The notes beneath the pieces were generated by a model. That model made no database searches, was not told where the DNA came from, and was given only the letters and a program-made list of their open reading frames with translations. A stretch of DNA of 64,000 nucleotides from Latescibacteria bacterium UBA6620 (lineage in GTDB: Bacteria; Latescibacterota; UBA2968), in NCBI GenBank assembly GCA_002433075.1, contig DJHM01000011.1, forward strand, positions 101,026 to 165,025, in the 5' to 3' direction. Positions 45,634 through 54,171 of the stretch are shown here, piece by piece (the first letter of the stretch is position 1; every line of letters starts with the position of its first letter). A program made the position numbers and the translations under genes.

Positions 45634-46980
45634 TCAGCTTCTGGCTTCCTCAGCTGTTACTCGTCGCTGTCCTGCCCTCCGCTGAGGCTCGACACTCACG
45701 ATGTTAGGCGCCTCCTCCCCCGCTCCTTCCATCCGTCGAATCAGACGCTCACGCATCACTGCTCTCACTTCGGCGTGTGATTCTAAGTCAACGAGATTGG
45801 CCAATTCGTAAGGATCCGCCTGGAGGTCGTAGAGGTACTGTTCGACATACGTATCCGAACCGACATCTTCTCGCCCTGATTTATCCGGCGCATCGACCCC
45901 GTACTTCCACCGCCCAGTCCGGACCGCGCGACCGACCTGCGCTTCGCTGATCTGAACAAACGCCTCCTCCGGCCAGTCATCCACTTCCCCCCGGATGAGA
46001 GGCAAAATCGATCGCCCCTGCATCTCGTCCGGCACATCAATGCCCGCAGCGTCGAGCAGGGTCGGTGGCAGATCGATCAGGCTAATCATTTCGGTGAGGG
46101 AACCCCCTGCATTGAACCCGGGGCCCTGGAAAGCGGTGGGAACGTGAACGGAACTTTCGTGACACGATCGCTTGTACTCGCTGTTCCGGGTCTTGAAATG
46201 GCACCCGTGGTCGGAGGTGAACATCACGATCGTATCATCCGCCAGATCCAGGCTCTTCAGTGCATCCAGCACGCGTCCGAGCGCTTCGTCCAGACGCTTT
46301 ACCATCCCGTAGTAGCCTCCCAGGTGCTGGTGGGTCGACCCGCCCAGTGCTGCGAGATCGGGTGGGATCCATCCTCCTGCATAGCGTTCCCGGTATCCGT
46401 CAGGTGGAGGATAGTCGTCCAGATGATTCTGGTGGTGGGGCTCGATGTAGGACGCGAAGAGGAAGAACGGTTCTTCCTGATGGGCGTCGATGTACCGAAT
46501 CACGGCATCGGTCTGTGCGTCCACGCGGTAGCCAGGCATCTTCACCGGCTTCCCGTCATTGTCGTACATCACACAGTCGTAGGCGTCTGACGTAAACTCG
46601 AGGACGTTAGATGCCAGCCAGTCTTCGTATCCGCCACGCTGGTCCTCGGGCACGGGCTCCTCATCCGCCAGGTGCCACTTGCCGATATAGCCCGTCCGGT
46701 ATCCGGCACCCTTGAAATGGTGGGCCAGTGTGGTGGCGTCCTTCGGAAGTGGGATCCCGTTACGATAACAGCCTATGGCTGTGGCGTAGAACCCCGTCTG
46801 CAAACAGGACCGTGCCGGGCCGCACACCGGCTGGCAGGTAATCGAATTGGCTACGTGCGTCCCACGCTTCGCCATTGCATCGAAATTGGGAGTCAGATCC
46901 ATCGGGTTCCCGTGCAATCCCGACGTATCCCATCGCTGCTGGTCCGTGAAGAACACGATCACATTCGGTCGTTCAGCCAT
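45634..46980 (-). CDS. Sulfatase (formylglycine-dependent)
   Basis: 448 aa type I sulfatase. RPNVIVFFTDQQRWD gives metal ligands, C53-G-P-A-R57 is the formylglycine site, and MFTSDHGCHFKTRN is the DHG block. YLYDLQADPYELANLVDL closes the catalytic part. No signal peptide. ATG at 46980 has AAGGAG upstream; a longer in-frame start at 46998 is less likely. It is divergent from the GSA-like aminotransferase. Confidence 0.93.
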   Translation of the reverse strand: MAERPNVIVFFTDQQRWDTSGLHGNPMDLTPNFDAMAKRGTHVANSITCQPVCGPARSCLQTGFYATAIGCYRNGIPLPKDATTLAHHFKGAGYRTGYIGKWHLADEEPVPEDQRGGYEDWLASNVLEFTSDAYDCVMYDNDGKPVKMPGYRVDAQTDAVIRYIDAHQEEPFFLFASYIEPHHQNHLDDYPPPDGYRERYAGGWIPPDLAALGGSTHQHLGGYYGMVKRLDEALGRVLDALKSLDLADDTIVMFTSDHGCHFKTRNSEYKRSCHESSVHVPTAFQGPGFNAGGSLTEMISLIDLPPTLLDAAGIDVPDEMQGRSILPLIRGEVDDWPEEAFVQISEAQVGRAVRTGRWKYGVDAPDKSGREDVGSDTYVEQYLYDLQADPYELANLVDLESHAEVRAVMRERLIRRMEGAGEEAPNIVSVEPQRRAGQRRVTAEEARS

Positions 46981-47174
46981 TGCCTTCTCCTTCTTCATCG
47001 AGGTTCCGAATCTACAATATAGGGCTCACACGAAAGCCTGCCCACTCAGTCGAGTGCGAGCCCAAAGTCAGATGGATCGGACGGTTTAGGTCTCCTCCGC
47101 GCCTTCCACTGGACCCTTGCGGCACGCTGAGGTATCTTTTCTCGTCACGTCCACTCAACGAAAGCAGAACCGTT

Positions 47175-48455
47175 ATGTCGTCTGTCATCGAAGGCAATGC
47201 AGCCCATCTCGAACTCGCCGATCGCTATCTGCCCGGCGCCAGCCTTGGAATGTTTCAGCTCCCCCACGAAAGCCGGTTCGTCATTGCGCGTGGCAAGGGA
47301 AGTCGCGTGTGGGACTCCGACGGCAAAGAATATATCGACTTCGTGATGGGCTCTGGCCCGATGGTACTCGGCCACGCCCCGGACAGCGTCGTCGAAGCGG
47401 TCCAGAATCAGGTTGCCCTCGGATCGACCTTCTACGGCCTGAATGAGCCCGTCGTTCGCCTCGCTCACGAGATCTGCGAAGCATCGCCCTGCGGGGAAAT
47501 GGCTCGTTTCACCTGCTCCGGCACGGACGCTACCTTTTCCGCAATTCGGCTCGCACGCGCCTATACCGGGAGGGAAAGAGTCCTCAAGTTCGACGGTGGC
47601 TGGCACGGAGGACACGACTACGCCCAGCAGGATATGGCCGACGACGGGCAGACCAGCCGTCCTCTGTCCGACGGGATCCCTAAGGGGGCAACCGACACCG
47701 TGCTCGTCAGCCCTTTCAACGACGCGGCCGCGGCCACCGATCTGATCGGACGCTATGCGACGGAGCTGGCAGCGGTCATTGTGGAACCCCTTCAGCGCGC
47801 GATTAAACCCGAGCCCGGATTCCTGGAAGCTCTTCGTGAGGTTACGGACAAGCACGGGATCGTTCTCATCTTCGACGAGGTCGTCACCGGGTTTCGCCTG
47901 GCCTGGGGGGGTGCCCAGGAACACTACGGCGTCACTGCGGACGTGGCGGTCTACGGAAAGACGATCAGCGGAGGATATCCCCTCGCGGCGGTCTGCGGGA
48001 AAAAGGAAGTGATCGACTGTGCGGATCCTGGCCGAAAGGGTAAGGGACCCTACGTCTTCATCAGCGGGACTTTCAACGGAAACCCCATCAGTGCCACGGC
48101 AGGACTGGCTACGATCGACGCGCTCCATCAGCCAGGTGTTTACGAGAGGCTGTTCGAGGTCACCGACCGTCTCGCCACCGGCTTCGACAAAGCTGCAGCC
48201 GAACGAGGGATCCCGTTTCAGATCATCGGGGACGGACCTGTCCTGCAACCGTTCTTCTTCACCGACCCGATCCGCAATCACGCCGATTCGCAGAGAGGCG
48301 ACCGCACGCGGATCACACAGTTTGGCGACTCGATGATCGAACAAGGCATCTTTATCAATCCGAGTGGGAAAATCTACCTGTCTCTCGCTCACACCGACGA
48401 GGATATCGACCGAGCGATCGATGTGGCAGGAAACGCGTTCGACCAGATGAACTAA
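47175..48455 (+). CDS. Class III aminotransferase (GSA aminomutase-like)
   Basis: 426 aa PLP enzyme. CSGTDATFSAIRLARAYTGR binds the phosphate, GGWHGGHDYA is typical of glutamate-1-semialdehyde aminomutase relatives, IFDEVVTGFRLAWGG holds Asp234 and VYGKTISGGYPLAAV holds Lys262. It is probably a transaminase on a non-standard substrate rather than HemL, because sequence around the substrate site differs. It is followed 17 nt later by the cytidylate-kinase-like gene. Confidence 0.88.
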   Translation: MSSVIEGNAAHLELADRYLPGASLGMFQLPHESRFVIARGKGSRVWDSDGKEYIDFVMGSGPMVLGHAPDSVVEAVQNQVALGSTFYGLNEPVVRLAHEICEASPCGEMARFTCSGTDATFSAIRLARAYTGRERVLKFDGGWHGGHDYAQQDMADDGQTSRPLSDGIPKGATDTVLVSPFNDAAAATDLIGRYATELAAVIVEPLQRAIKPEPGFLEALREVTDKHGIVLIFDEVVTGFRLAWGGAQEHYGVTADVAVYGKTISGGYPLAAVCGKKEVIDCADPGRKGKGPYVFISGTFNGNPISATAGLATIDALHQPGVYERLFEVTDRLATGFDKAAAERGIPFQIIGDGPVLQPFFFTDPIRNHADSQRGDRTRITQFGDSMIEQGIFINPSGKIYLSLAHTDEDIDRAIDVAGNAFDQMN

Positions 48456-48472
48456 AACGTTTGGAGGATGCG

Positions 48473-49159
48473 ATGGGGATTGTGACGATATCGAGGCAAT
48501 ACGGGTCCGACGGGCGCACCGTCGGTCTGCGAACTTCGAAACGCTTGGGCTATCGCTATGTGAATAAGGAGATCCTCTCCGAGGTCGCGCAAAAGGCGAA
48601 CGTGCCCGTGAACGAAGTCGAGCGGTTCGACGAGCAACCTGAATCGGCCGCCGTCCGCGTGCTCCGAAAATTTCTCGCCCCAAGCTATACGACGGTGGGT
48701 CCCGAGCTTGCCGAACACGACTGGTGGACGGCCACCACCCTTGCCGGAGCAACCCCCTCGACTCACGAAAGTCTGTCCCTGGACGAGGATGTGTTCGTGC
48801 AGCTGACCCGTGGGGTCATCAACCAGATTGCCGAGCAGGGCAATCTCATTCTCCTCGGACGGGGTTGCCAGGCTCTCCTCGCGGGCCGGGCGGACGTGCT
48901 TCACGTGCGCGTGGTCGCACCTTTCGACTATCGGGTCGCTGTGGCGGTCCGGCGGGATGGTCTGGATCCGGATGCGGCCGCGGCGGAGGTCCGTCAGATG
49001 GATCAGCTCCGACAAAACTACTTGAAGCGCCACTACAACGTCGACTGGAATCGAGCCGATCAGTATCACCTCGTCGTAAACACGGCCTGGATGGGAATCG
49101 AGGGTGCTTCAGCCCTGATCGAATCGGCCGCCCGGGCCCTCCCTTTCCACGAGGAATAA
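48473..49159 (+). CDS. Cytidylate kinase-like family protein
   Basis: 228 aa P-loop-type protein of the cytidylate-kinase-like family. VTISRQYGSDGRTVGLRTSKRLGY corresponds to its modified P-loop, LLGRGCQALLAGRADVLHVRVVAPFDYRV to the core, and HYNVDWNRADQYHLVVNTAWMGIE to the C-terminal motif. Nucleotide or another phosphoryl acceptor is not certain. GGAGG 5 nt before the ATG at 48473. It follows the aminotransferase and precedes a small ORF. Confidence 0.9.
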   Translation: MGIVTISRQYGSDGRTVGLRTSKRLGYRYVNKEILSEVAQKANVPVNEVERFDEQPESAAVRVLRKFLAPSYTTVGPELAEHDWWTATTLAGATPSTHESLSLDEDVFVQLTRGVINQIAEQGNLILLGRGCQALLAGRADVLHVRVVAPFDYRVAVAVRRDGLDPDAAAAEVRQMDQLRQNYLKRHYNVDWNRADQYHLVVNTAWMGIEGASALIESAARALPFHEE

Positions 49160-49249
49160 GTGCTCAACCTGCACGGAAATCGTCCGATATCTACAAAAGG
49201 ACGCCCAATCCGTGCGTCCGGACCCGAATTCCGACAGGGAGCACTTGCC

Positions 49250-49459
49250 GTGAACCCTCTCACACCCCTCTTCTCAGGACATACCGGATACGGGTCCACG
49301 AGTCTCGATCTTCTCGACCGAACCACTGCTTTGATCGAAGAAGTGGTGGCCTTCAGGCCAGAGGTCCGGGATTTCAGCGCGCCTCAGATGTCTCTGGCGT
49401 CCTCGCTGAACGCCGTTCCCCTCGCCGATCTCCGTCCCGTCATCGATATTCAGGCCTGA
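49250..49459 (+). CDS. Small hypothetical protein, 69 aa
   Basis: 69 aa, GTG start, AGGGAG 9 nt upstream, G/C-rich third codon positions like its neighbours, and a stop 21 nt before a strong hairpin. The protein has no recognisable domain: SGHTGYGSTSLDLLDRTTA then EEVVAFRPEVRDFSAPQMS and a C-terminal LADLRPVIDIQA. A frame open from 49160, right after the kinase-like stop, is an alternative longer start. Real gene likely but not certain. Confidence 0.45.
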   Translation: MNPLTPLFSGHTGYGSTSLDLLDRTTALIEEVVAFRPEVRDFSAPQMSLASSLNAVPLADLRPVIDIQA

Positions 49460-49480
49460 AATACCTCGAAAACGAATAAA

Positions 49481-49511
49481 AAAGGCTCTCATTCCAGGAA
49501 CGAGAGCCTTT
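49481..49511. terminator. Strong intrinsic terminator between convergent small genes
   Basis: AAAGGCTCTC (49481-49490) and GAGAGCCTTT (49502-49511) pair perfectly around an 11-nt loop. On the minus strand the stem is followed by TTTTTTATT, an ideal U tract, so it terminates the 55-aa minus gene; on the plus strand the T tract is short. Confidence 0.88.
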
Positions 49512-49549
49512 CGTCATTGCAGGGATGTGCGGGGCGAGCTAGACTGGGT

Positions 49550-49717
49550 CTAGGCTTGGACATCCACGTGATGCGCGTCCACGTGTGGCGTGTCGGCAAG
49601 TTGCGTCGTCGGTGCATCGACCCCGTTTGAACTCTGAACGGGGGTTGTCATTTGCTGTACGGATCTGACGATCAGATCGACCGTCAGGTTCGTAATCCCC
49701 TGAACGGATGCCGACAT
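49550..49717 (-). CDS. Small hypothetical protein, 55 aa, with strong expression signals
   Basis: 55 aa, below usual cut-offs. Its Shine-Dalgarno AGGAGGTGAT is nearly perfect, located 4 nt from the ATG at 49717. A promoter (49760-49787) and a U-rich terminator (49481-49511) frame it, so it looks like a complete, well-expressed monocistronic gene. The N-terminal part (MSASVQGITNLTVDLIVRSV) could form a helix; the C-terminus is polar with several His (HVDAHHVDVQA). No family is recognised, and a structural or regulatory role would be speculative. Confidence 0.75.
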   Translation of the reverse strand: MSASVQGITNLTVDLIVRSVQQMTTPVQSSNGVDAPTTQLADTPHVDAHHVDVQA

Positions 49718-49759
49718 CGTTATCACCTCCTCTAACGCACATCCCTCTACTTGGCCTTA

Positions 49760-49787
49760 GTATTACTTTCGGCATCCCATTCCTCAA
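49760..49787 (-). promoter_or_regulatory. Promoter of the 55-aa small gene
   Basis: On the minus strand TTGAGG (49782-49787) and TAATAC (49760-49765) are 16 bp apart (17 if AATACT is used). The start codon is about 43 nt downstream, leaving room for a leader that carries the strong Shine-Dalgarno. Confidence 0.5.
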
Positions 49788-49834
49788 TCTTGACCCGCCC
49801 GTATGAAGTCCAACTTGAAGGAAGGACCAATTCG

Positions 49835-50962
49835 ATGAACGTGGGAATCATCGGGGTCGGTTTACTGGGCTCAAAACACGCAAAAGTTATTTCAAAACAA
49901 CGGGATACACAATTGACGGGTGTGGCTGATTCCCGTGCGGGGACCGCAGAGAAAATCGCCGCTGAGGAGGGCTGCAGAGCGTATTCGGACTACCGGGCGT
50001 TGTTGCGCTCAGAGCCTCTCGATTGCGTCATCGTCGCGACACCCGACCCTTTCCACCGGGACCCCGTCATCGACGCGGCTCGGGCAGGAATCTCGACGAT
50101 CATCACTGAAAAGCCGCTCGCCACAACGCCAGCCGACGCCAAGAAGATGCAGAACGCCGTGCTGAAAGCTGGTTCTTCCCTCTACATCCTGTTCCCCAAC
50201 CGGTTCGATCCCCTGGATCGGGTCACCCGCTACGCGTTCGCCCACGATCTGATCGGTGCCCCGGTTCACGGAGATGTCAGACTGGATGACAGCATCACCG
50301 TACCCAAACAGCTGTGGGGGCGCCGGAGCCGAAAATGGTCCGCAGGCTCGTCAACCGCCCATTTCCTGCTCAGTCACGTCGTCGACCTGCTACGATGGTA
50401 CTTCCAACCGGCCGAGATCGTCGAGGTGTTCGCAGTTTCCCAGAACGCGGTCCTGGGGTTCACACCCGACCTCTACGATGCTTTTCTAACGTTCGATTCA
50501 GGTCTGACGGTTCGGGTCAAGGCAGAGTGGATCCGCCATATCGAAGCACTCGTGGAGTTCGAGCTCACCTTCTCGGGCGAGAGGGGAGGCATCGTCTATC
50601 GGAAGCATCCGGCCTTCGCATCCAGACGCGGCCTCCGGCTCGATGTGGACGGGGCGTCCCAGACCGCATTAACCCGCCACCTGAAGAGGTTGGGTGGGCA
50701 GGGCATTCACGGCCGGGTTGTCCTCGATCCCGATGGGCGATCTCCAGGCGCAATCGAATTCCGAACGGAGGAGAACCCCCAGGATGAGTCGGTCGCCCTC
50801 GCGCACTACCTGAGGACGATTGCCGAAAAAAGAATTAACGTGGCGATCGAGGGATTCGGCCCTCTTCCTGGGCTGGATGACGCGATGCGCCAGATTGAGG
50901 TCGTGGCGGCCATCATCCGATCCGCCGAAAAAGGGCGCGTCGTCCCTGTTCGCCAGAGCTGA
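49835..50962 (+). CDS. Gfo/Idh/MocA-family oxidoreductase
   Basis: 375 aa. VGIIGVGLLGSKHAKV binds the dinucleotide, IITEKPLATTPADA carries the EKP, and FLLSHVVDLLRWYF the catalytic segment. It should oxidise a sugar or cyclitol substrate. ATG at 49835 with GGAAGGA upstream. It is divergent from the 55-aa gene and convergent with the DegT aminotransferase, whose pathway (amino-sugars) commonly includes such dehydrogenases. Confidence 0.92.
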   Translation: MNVGIIGVGLLGSKHAKVISKQRDTQLTGVADSRAGTAEKIAAEEGCRAYSDYRALLRSEPLDCVIVATPDPFHRDPVIDAARAGISTIITEKPLATTPADAKKMQNAVLKAGSSLYILFPNRFDPLDRVTRYAFAHDLIGAPVHGDVRLDDSITVPKQLWGRRSRKWSAGSSTAHFLLSHVVDLLRWYFQPAEIVEVFAVSQNAVLGFTPDLYDAFLTFDSGLTVRVKAEWIRHIEALVEFELTFSGERGGIVYRKHPAFASRRGLRLDVDGASQTALTRHLKRLGGQGIHGRVVLDPDGRSPGAIEFRTEENPQDESVALAHYLRTIAEKRINVAIEGFGPLPGLDDAMRQIEVVAAIIRSAEKGRVVPVRQS

Positions 50963-51052
50963 AGGACTGGGAAACAACGCGCGAGACGTTCCCAGCCCCG
51001 CAACGGAACCGGTCCGGGTCTCCAGAACCAACCAGCTTCTTGTTGATCCTTC

Positions 51053-52285
51053 CTACGACATCGCGCGTGCGACTTTGTTAATCGCCGCGCCGATGTCCTG
51101 AATGTCCTCTTCGCTCATATGCTCATGAATGCCGTGGACCGCCACGGTCGACAGGCCTTTGACCGCGTTCGGTACGAGCTCGGGGCCGTAGGTGTACTCC
51201 TTGCTAGTCACGCCGCACGTGAACGGGCATCCGCTCGCCCCGTAAGTGTGTTTCTCGGTCAGGAACGAGCCGCGCATATAGATCGGATCCTTGATGTAGT
51301 GCGCACGCATCGAGGCACCTTCAGCGCTCACAGCCTCGCAGAATTTTTCCGGGTCGTGACCGGTCACGTGGAAGATGTAGTTCCACCACGAGGTCTCTCG
51401 GTCGTCCTGGGTCGCCACGATCGTGATTCCGGGCGCATCGGCGATCAGGCCATTCAACATCGCGCCTAACTCTACACGACGCTCGACCACACCCCGAACC
51501 TTCTCCAATTGTGCGAGACCGACCGCGCCCTGCATCTCCGTCATCCGATAATTCGGAGCGAGGAAGGCGTGATCGCGATCGCCCATATACTTGTAGTCCC
51601 ATCCCTTGTCTGCGAACAGCATCAGCAGGCGGTGCGTTTCCTTGTTGTTGGTAATCGTCATCCCGCCGTCTCCAGTCGTCATATGCTTCGACCCCTGGAA
51701 ACTGAAGCACGCCATATCCCCGTACGAGCCGGCGTAACGGTCCATGTATTTCGTTGCGTGGGTCTGGCTGCAGTCCTCAATCAGGATGACGTTGTGCTTC
51801 TTCGCAATCTCCACGACCTCGTCGATATTGCACGGTCGACCGAACAAATGAACCAGGATGATGGCTCGAGTCCGGTCCGTGATGTTCTCCTCGATCGACT
51901 CGGGAAGCATATTGAGCGTTAAAGGGTCCACGTCGGCGAACACCGGTACCGCCTGCTGCATCAGAATGGGCATTACGCTTCCCGGATCCGTGATCGGGGC
52001 CGTAATGATCTCGTCACCGGGATTGGGGTTCACCGCTCCGATGGCGATATGGATTGCCGATGTTCCGCTCGTCGACGCCTGTCCGTAGTCCACACCGTAA
52101 AAACCGGCGAACTCCTGCTCGAGCTTCTTCACGAACGTCCCGCTCTTTCCGAACAGGTTCTGACTCCGAACGGCCTCCAGCAAAAGCTCCTCTTCTGTTT
52201 GATCAAACGGCGCACGTCCCGGAAAAGGTTCCGTGCGGACAGGATCTCCGCCGTCGATCGCGAGTGCTTCGGTTGTGGTCGTCAT
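51053..52285 (-). CDS. DegT/DnrJ/EryC1-family sugar aminotransferase
   Basis: 410 aa PLP enzyme of the sugar-nucleotide or cyclitol aminotransferase family. STSGTSAIHIAIGAV, VHLFGRPCNIDEVVEIA, LIEDCSQTHATKY (Asp171) and CFSFQGSKHMTTGDGGM (Lys200) are the cofactor sites. It may aminate a keto sugar or keto-inositol. AGGACC precedes the ATG. Next to the oxidoreductase at 49835 on the opposite strand, convergently. Confidence 0.94.
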   Translation of the reverse strand: MTTTTEALAIDGGDPVRTEPFPGRAPFDQTEEELLLEAVRSQNLFGKSGTFVKKLEQEFAGFYGVDYGQASTSGTSAIHIAIGAVNPNPGDEIITAPITDPGSVMPILMQQAVPVFADVDPLTLNMLPESIEENITDRTRAIILVHLFGRPCNIDEVVEIAKKHNVILIEDCSQTHATKYMDRYAGSYGDMACFSFQGSKHMTTGDGGMTITNNKETHRLLMLFADKGWDYKYMGDRDHAFLAPNYRMTEMQGAVGLAQLEKVRGVVERRVELGAMLNGLIADAPGITIVATQDDRETSWWNYIFHVTGHDPEKFCEAVSAEGASMRAHYIKDPIYMRGSFLTEKHTYGASGCPFTCGVTSKEYTYGPELVPNAVKGLSTVAVHGIHEHMSEEDIQDIGAAINKVARAMS

Positions 52286-52372
52286 AAGGTCCTCGGTCTA
52301 CTGGCGTGAATCTTCTCTCGGGTAGGTTGCTTCTGCGAAGCATCCTGCGAAAGGCTCGTCAGGAAACGCTCT

Positions 52373-52903
52373 TCACACAATCTGTAAAACCATCTCGTAT
52401 CGGTCACGGTCTTCCGGAAACGGCAGCACGACGCCCAACCGTGCATTCTCGATCGTGCCTTCGCCCCCTCCCCCGACCGGCCACTCGATCCGACAGCCGG
52501 CAGGTAGAAGCAGCCGCCAACGATGATGCTCGACCACACCGACCTGCCCCGGGACCGTCCACGAAAAGGGCTGTTCGCCAAGAGGAATGGCATCGCCCGT
52601 CGACAGCCTGACCAACTGGCCCACGTGGGGGAACAACGGCAAGCACCCGTCAACCGGTCGACCCACCTTAGATTCGACCTCGTAGACAATCCCCAGCTCG
52701 GCGTCCGTCCGTGCGATCAGGCGAACCGCACACTCACCATAGACAACGCAGATCGTCTTTTGAACGGTGCCGGAAAGGGTCTGTGATGATTCCGTGCTCT
52801 GAAAAAGCGCGACCTTGTCGTCGACGATCCTCCCAACAACCTCGTGTCGGACATCGAGTCGCTTGCCGTCTTCTGAGGCAAAGATCCAGGGCCCGGATGC
52901 CAT
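52373..52903 (-). CDS. Hypothetical beta-rich protein, 176 aa
   Basis: No family recognised. The sequence is beta-strand rich (KICVV-like strands: TICVVYGECAVRLIAR, ELGIVYEVESKVG, WRLLLPAGCRIEW) and rich in Gly/Pro loops, with no signal peptide or metal motif. It lies 65 nt downstream of a mutarotase-like gene, so it may be a carbohydrate-related protein. An in-frame stop just before the ATG and no strong Shine-Dalgarno make the start plausible but unproven. Confidence 0.6.
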   Translation of the reverse strand: MASGPWIFASEDGKRLDVRHEVVGRIVDDKVALFQSTESSQTLSGTVQKTICVVYGECAVRLIARTDAELGIVYEVESKVGRPVDGCLPLFPHVGQLVRLSTGDAIPLGEQPFSWTVPGQVGVVEHHRWRLLLPAGCRIEWPVGGGGEGTIENARLGVVLPFPEDRDRYEMVLQIV

Positions 52904-52928
52904 CGCTCAGCGAGGCCCGGCGGAAATG

Positions 52929-52955
52929 ATCGATAATCGATAATCGATAATCGAT
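52929..52955. repeat. Tandem heptamer repeat ATCGATA
   Basis: ATCGATA is repeated three times, followed by ATCGAT, in the intergenic gap between the hypothetical gene and the mutarotase-like gene. Each unit contains the palindrome ATCGAT. Confidence 0.8.
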
Positions 52956-52968
52956 GCCACCACTTCTT

Positions 52969-54141
52969 TCACACAGACAGGCCTTCCATCGTGCCGCGGT
53001 CCAGGAAGTCCAGATCGAGCGGCACTTCCACGCGTCTCTTGTTATCGCCCAGGAGAGCGATGCGTCCATCTCCTGCTCGTCGAATGTTCCGCACACGATT
53101 AAATCCATGCGGAATCTTCGCGACCCCCATAATCAGCGTCACATCGGAGGGCCTTCGTGAGGACAGCCTGTGTATCGTCTGAACCCCCCGCTTCGTGAAG
53201 TCGTTCGCCCCAGCCGATGGGCCGATGCCGTCGCCCCAGAACGTCGTTCCCTCTTCAATCCCCATCACGTTGATGTGTCGCCCGTTCCAGGGGGGCGCAT
53301 ATCGACCGCCGTTCGTGATCCACAGCACCGTACTCGCCAGAATACGAGGGTTCTTGAGATTGAAGTAGACGTAGCCCTCACGCTGGAAAGTCACCGTCGA
53401 CCACGCGAACGGCAAGGTGGGATCGCTACAGATCATCGCCAGGTCTTCGAAGCCTCGACGGGCCGGGTAGGAGGTGAGGTCCGTCGAGGATCCATCGATC
53501 AGCGAGACGCGACGAAGATTGTCGATTGTCTGTTTCGGCTTCAGCATCGAGTAGGTCCCAACCTCAGGGCTCTCCACCGGCTCGTAGAACGTCGCTGCGT
53601 GGATGTGTCGACTGAACGACAGCCGCCCGCTACCCGGTCTGTCCGGAAACTGAATGCAGGGGTGATGCGCGAACGTCATCGGGCCGGATATTCCCGAAAT
53701 TCGATGGCGGCTATAGACGACGTTGTGACCGTTCAGAAGGGTCAGAGATTTGGTCACCGTCCCCGGCTGGGCGTTCTGCTTCATCTCCAGATGAAGGGAG
53801 ACGCCGTTTTTCGTTCGAGACTGGCCGATCAGTCGCCAGTTTCGGTTCGCCGTCTCGCCGTGCGGTGGGTAGGTCTTGCCACGATAGGTCGTGTCCCCTC
53901 CACTGAACGGCATACAGAAAAAGTCGCCGCGCAGACCCTGGATAATCGGATCGACCCCCGGTGGCAGCTTTTCAGTCGCCCACGGAGCGATCGCATAGGG
54001 TTGAACGGGCTTGCTCGTGTCACGGAAGAACGTCACCGGCGCCATAAACCCCGCCAGTCGCGACACGGTCATCGCTACCGAGTTCGACCGCACCGTCCAT
54101 CCCGGCTGCCCGTGTACTGTTCTCAACGCAGGCTTCGTCAT
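52969..54141 (-). CDS. Galactose mutarotase-like-fold protein (aldose epimerase-like)
   Basis: 390 aa. Probable beta-sandwich of the galactose mutarotase superfamily: IAPWATEKLPPG, LRGDFFCMPFSGGDTTY, PMTFAHHPCIQFPD (possible catalytic His) and GIEEGTTFWGDGIG (Glu) follow that arrangement. It resembles non-canonical epimerase-like proteins rather than GalM. May act on an unusual sugar from the same pathway. GGGGTGAG precedes the ATG. Confidence 0.7.
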   Translation of the reverse strand: MTKPALRTVHGQPGWTVRSNSVAMTVSRLAGFMAPVTFFRDTSKPVQPYAIAPWATEKLPPGVDPIIQGLRGDFFCMPFSGGDTTYRGKTYPPHGETANRNWRLIGQSRTKNGVSLHLEMKQNAQPGTVTKSLTLLNGHNVVYSRHRISGISGPMTFAHHPCIQFPDRPGSGRLSFSRHIHAATFYEPVESPEVGTYSMLKPKQTIDNLRRVSLIDGSSTDLTSYPARRGFEDLAMICSDPTLPFAWSTVTFQREGYVYFNLKNPRILASTVLWITNGGRYAPPWNGRHINVMGIEEGTTFWGDGIGPSAGANDFTKRGVQTIHRLSSRRPSDVTLIMGVAKIPHGFNRVRNIRRAGDGRIALLGDNKRRVEVPLDLDFLDRGTMEGLSV

Positions 54142-54171
54142 CTCACCCCCAAAGTCATCGATGATCGATTA

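Noticed and set aside
49539..49787. Minus-strand frame of 82 codons overlapping the 55-aa gene
   Set aside because: It has no ribosome site; the overlapping 55-aa frame has a near-perfect one, a promoter and a terminator.
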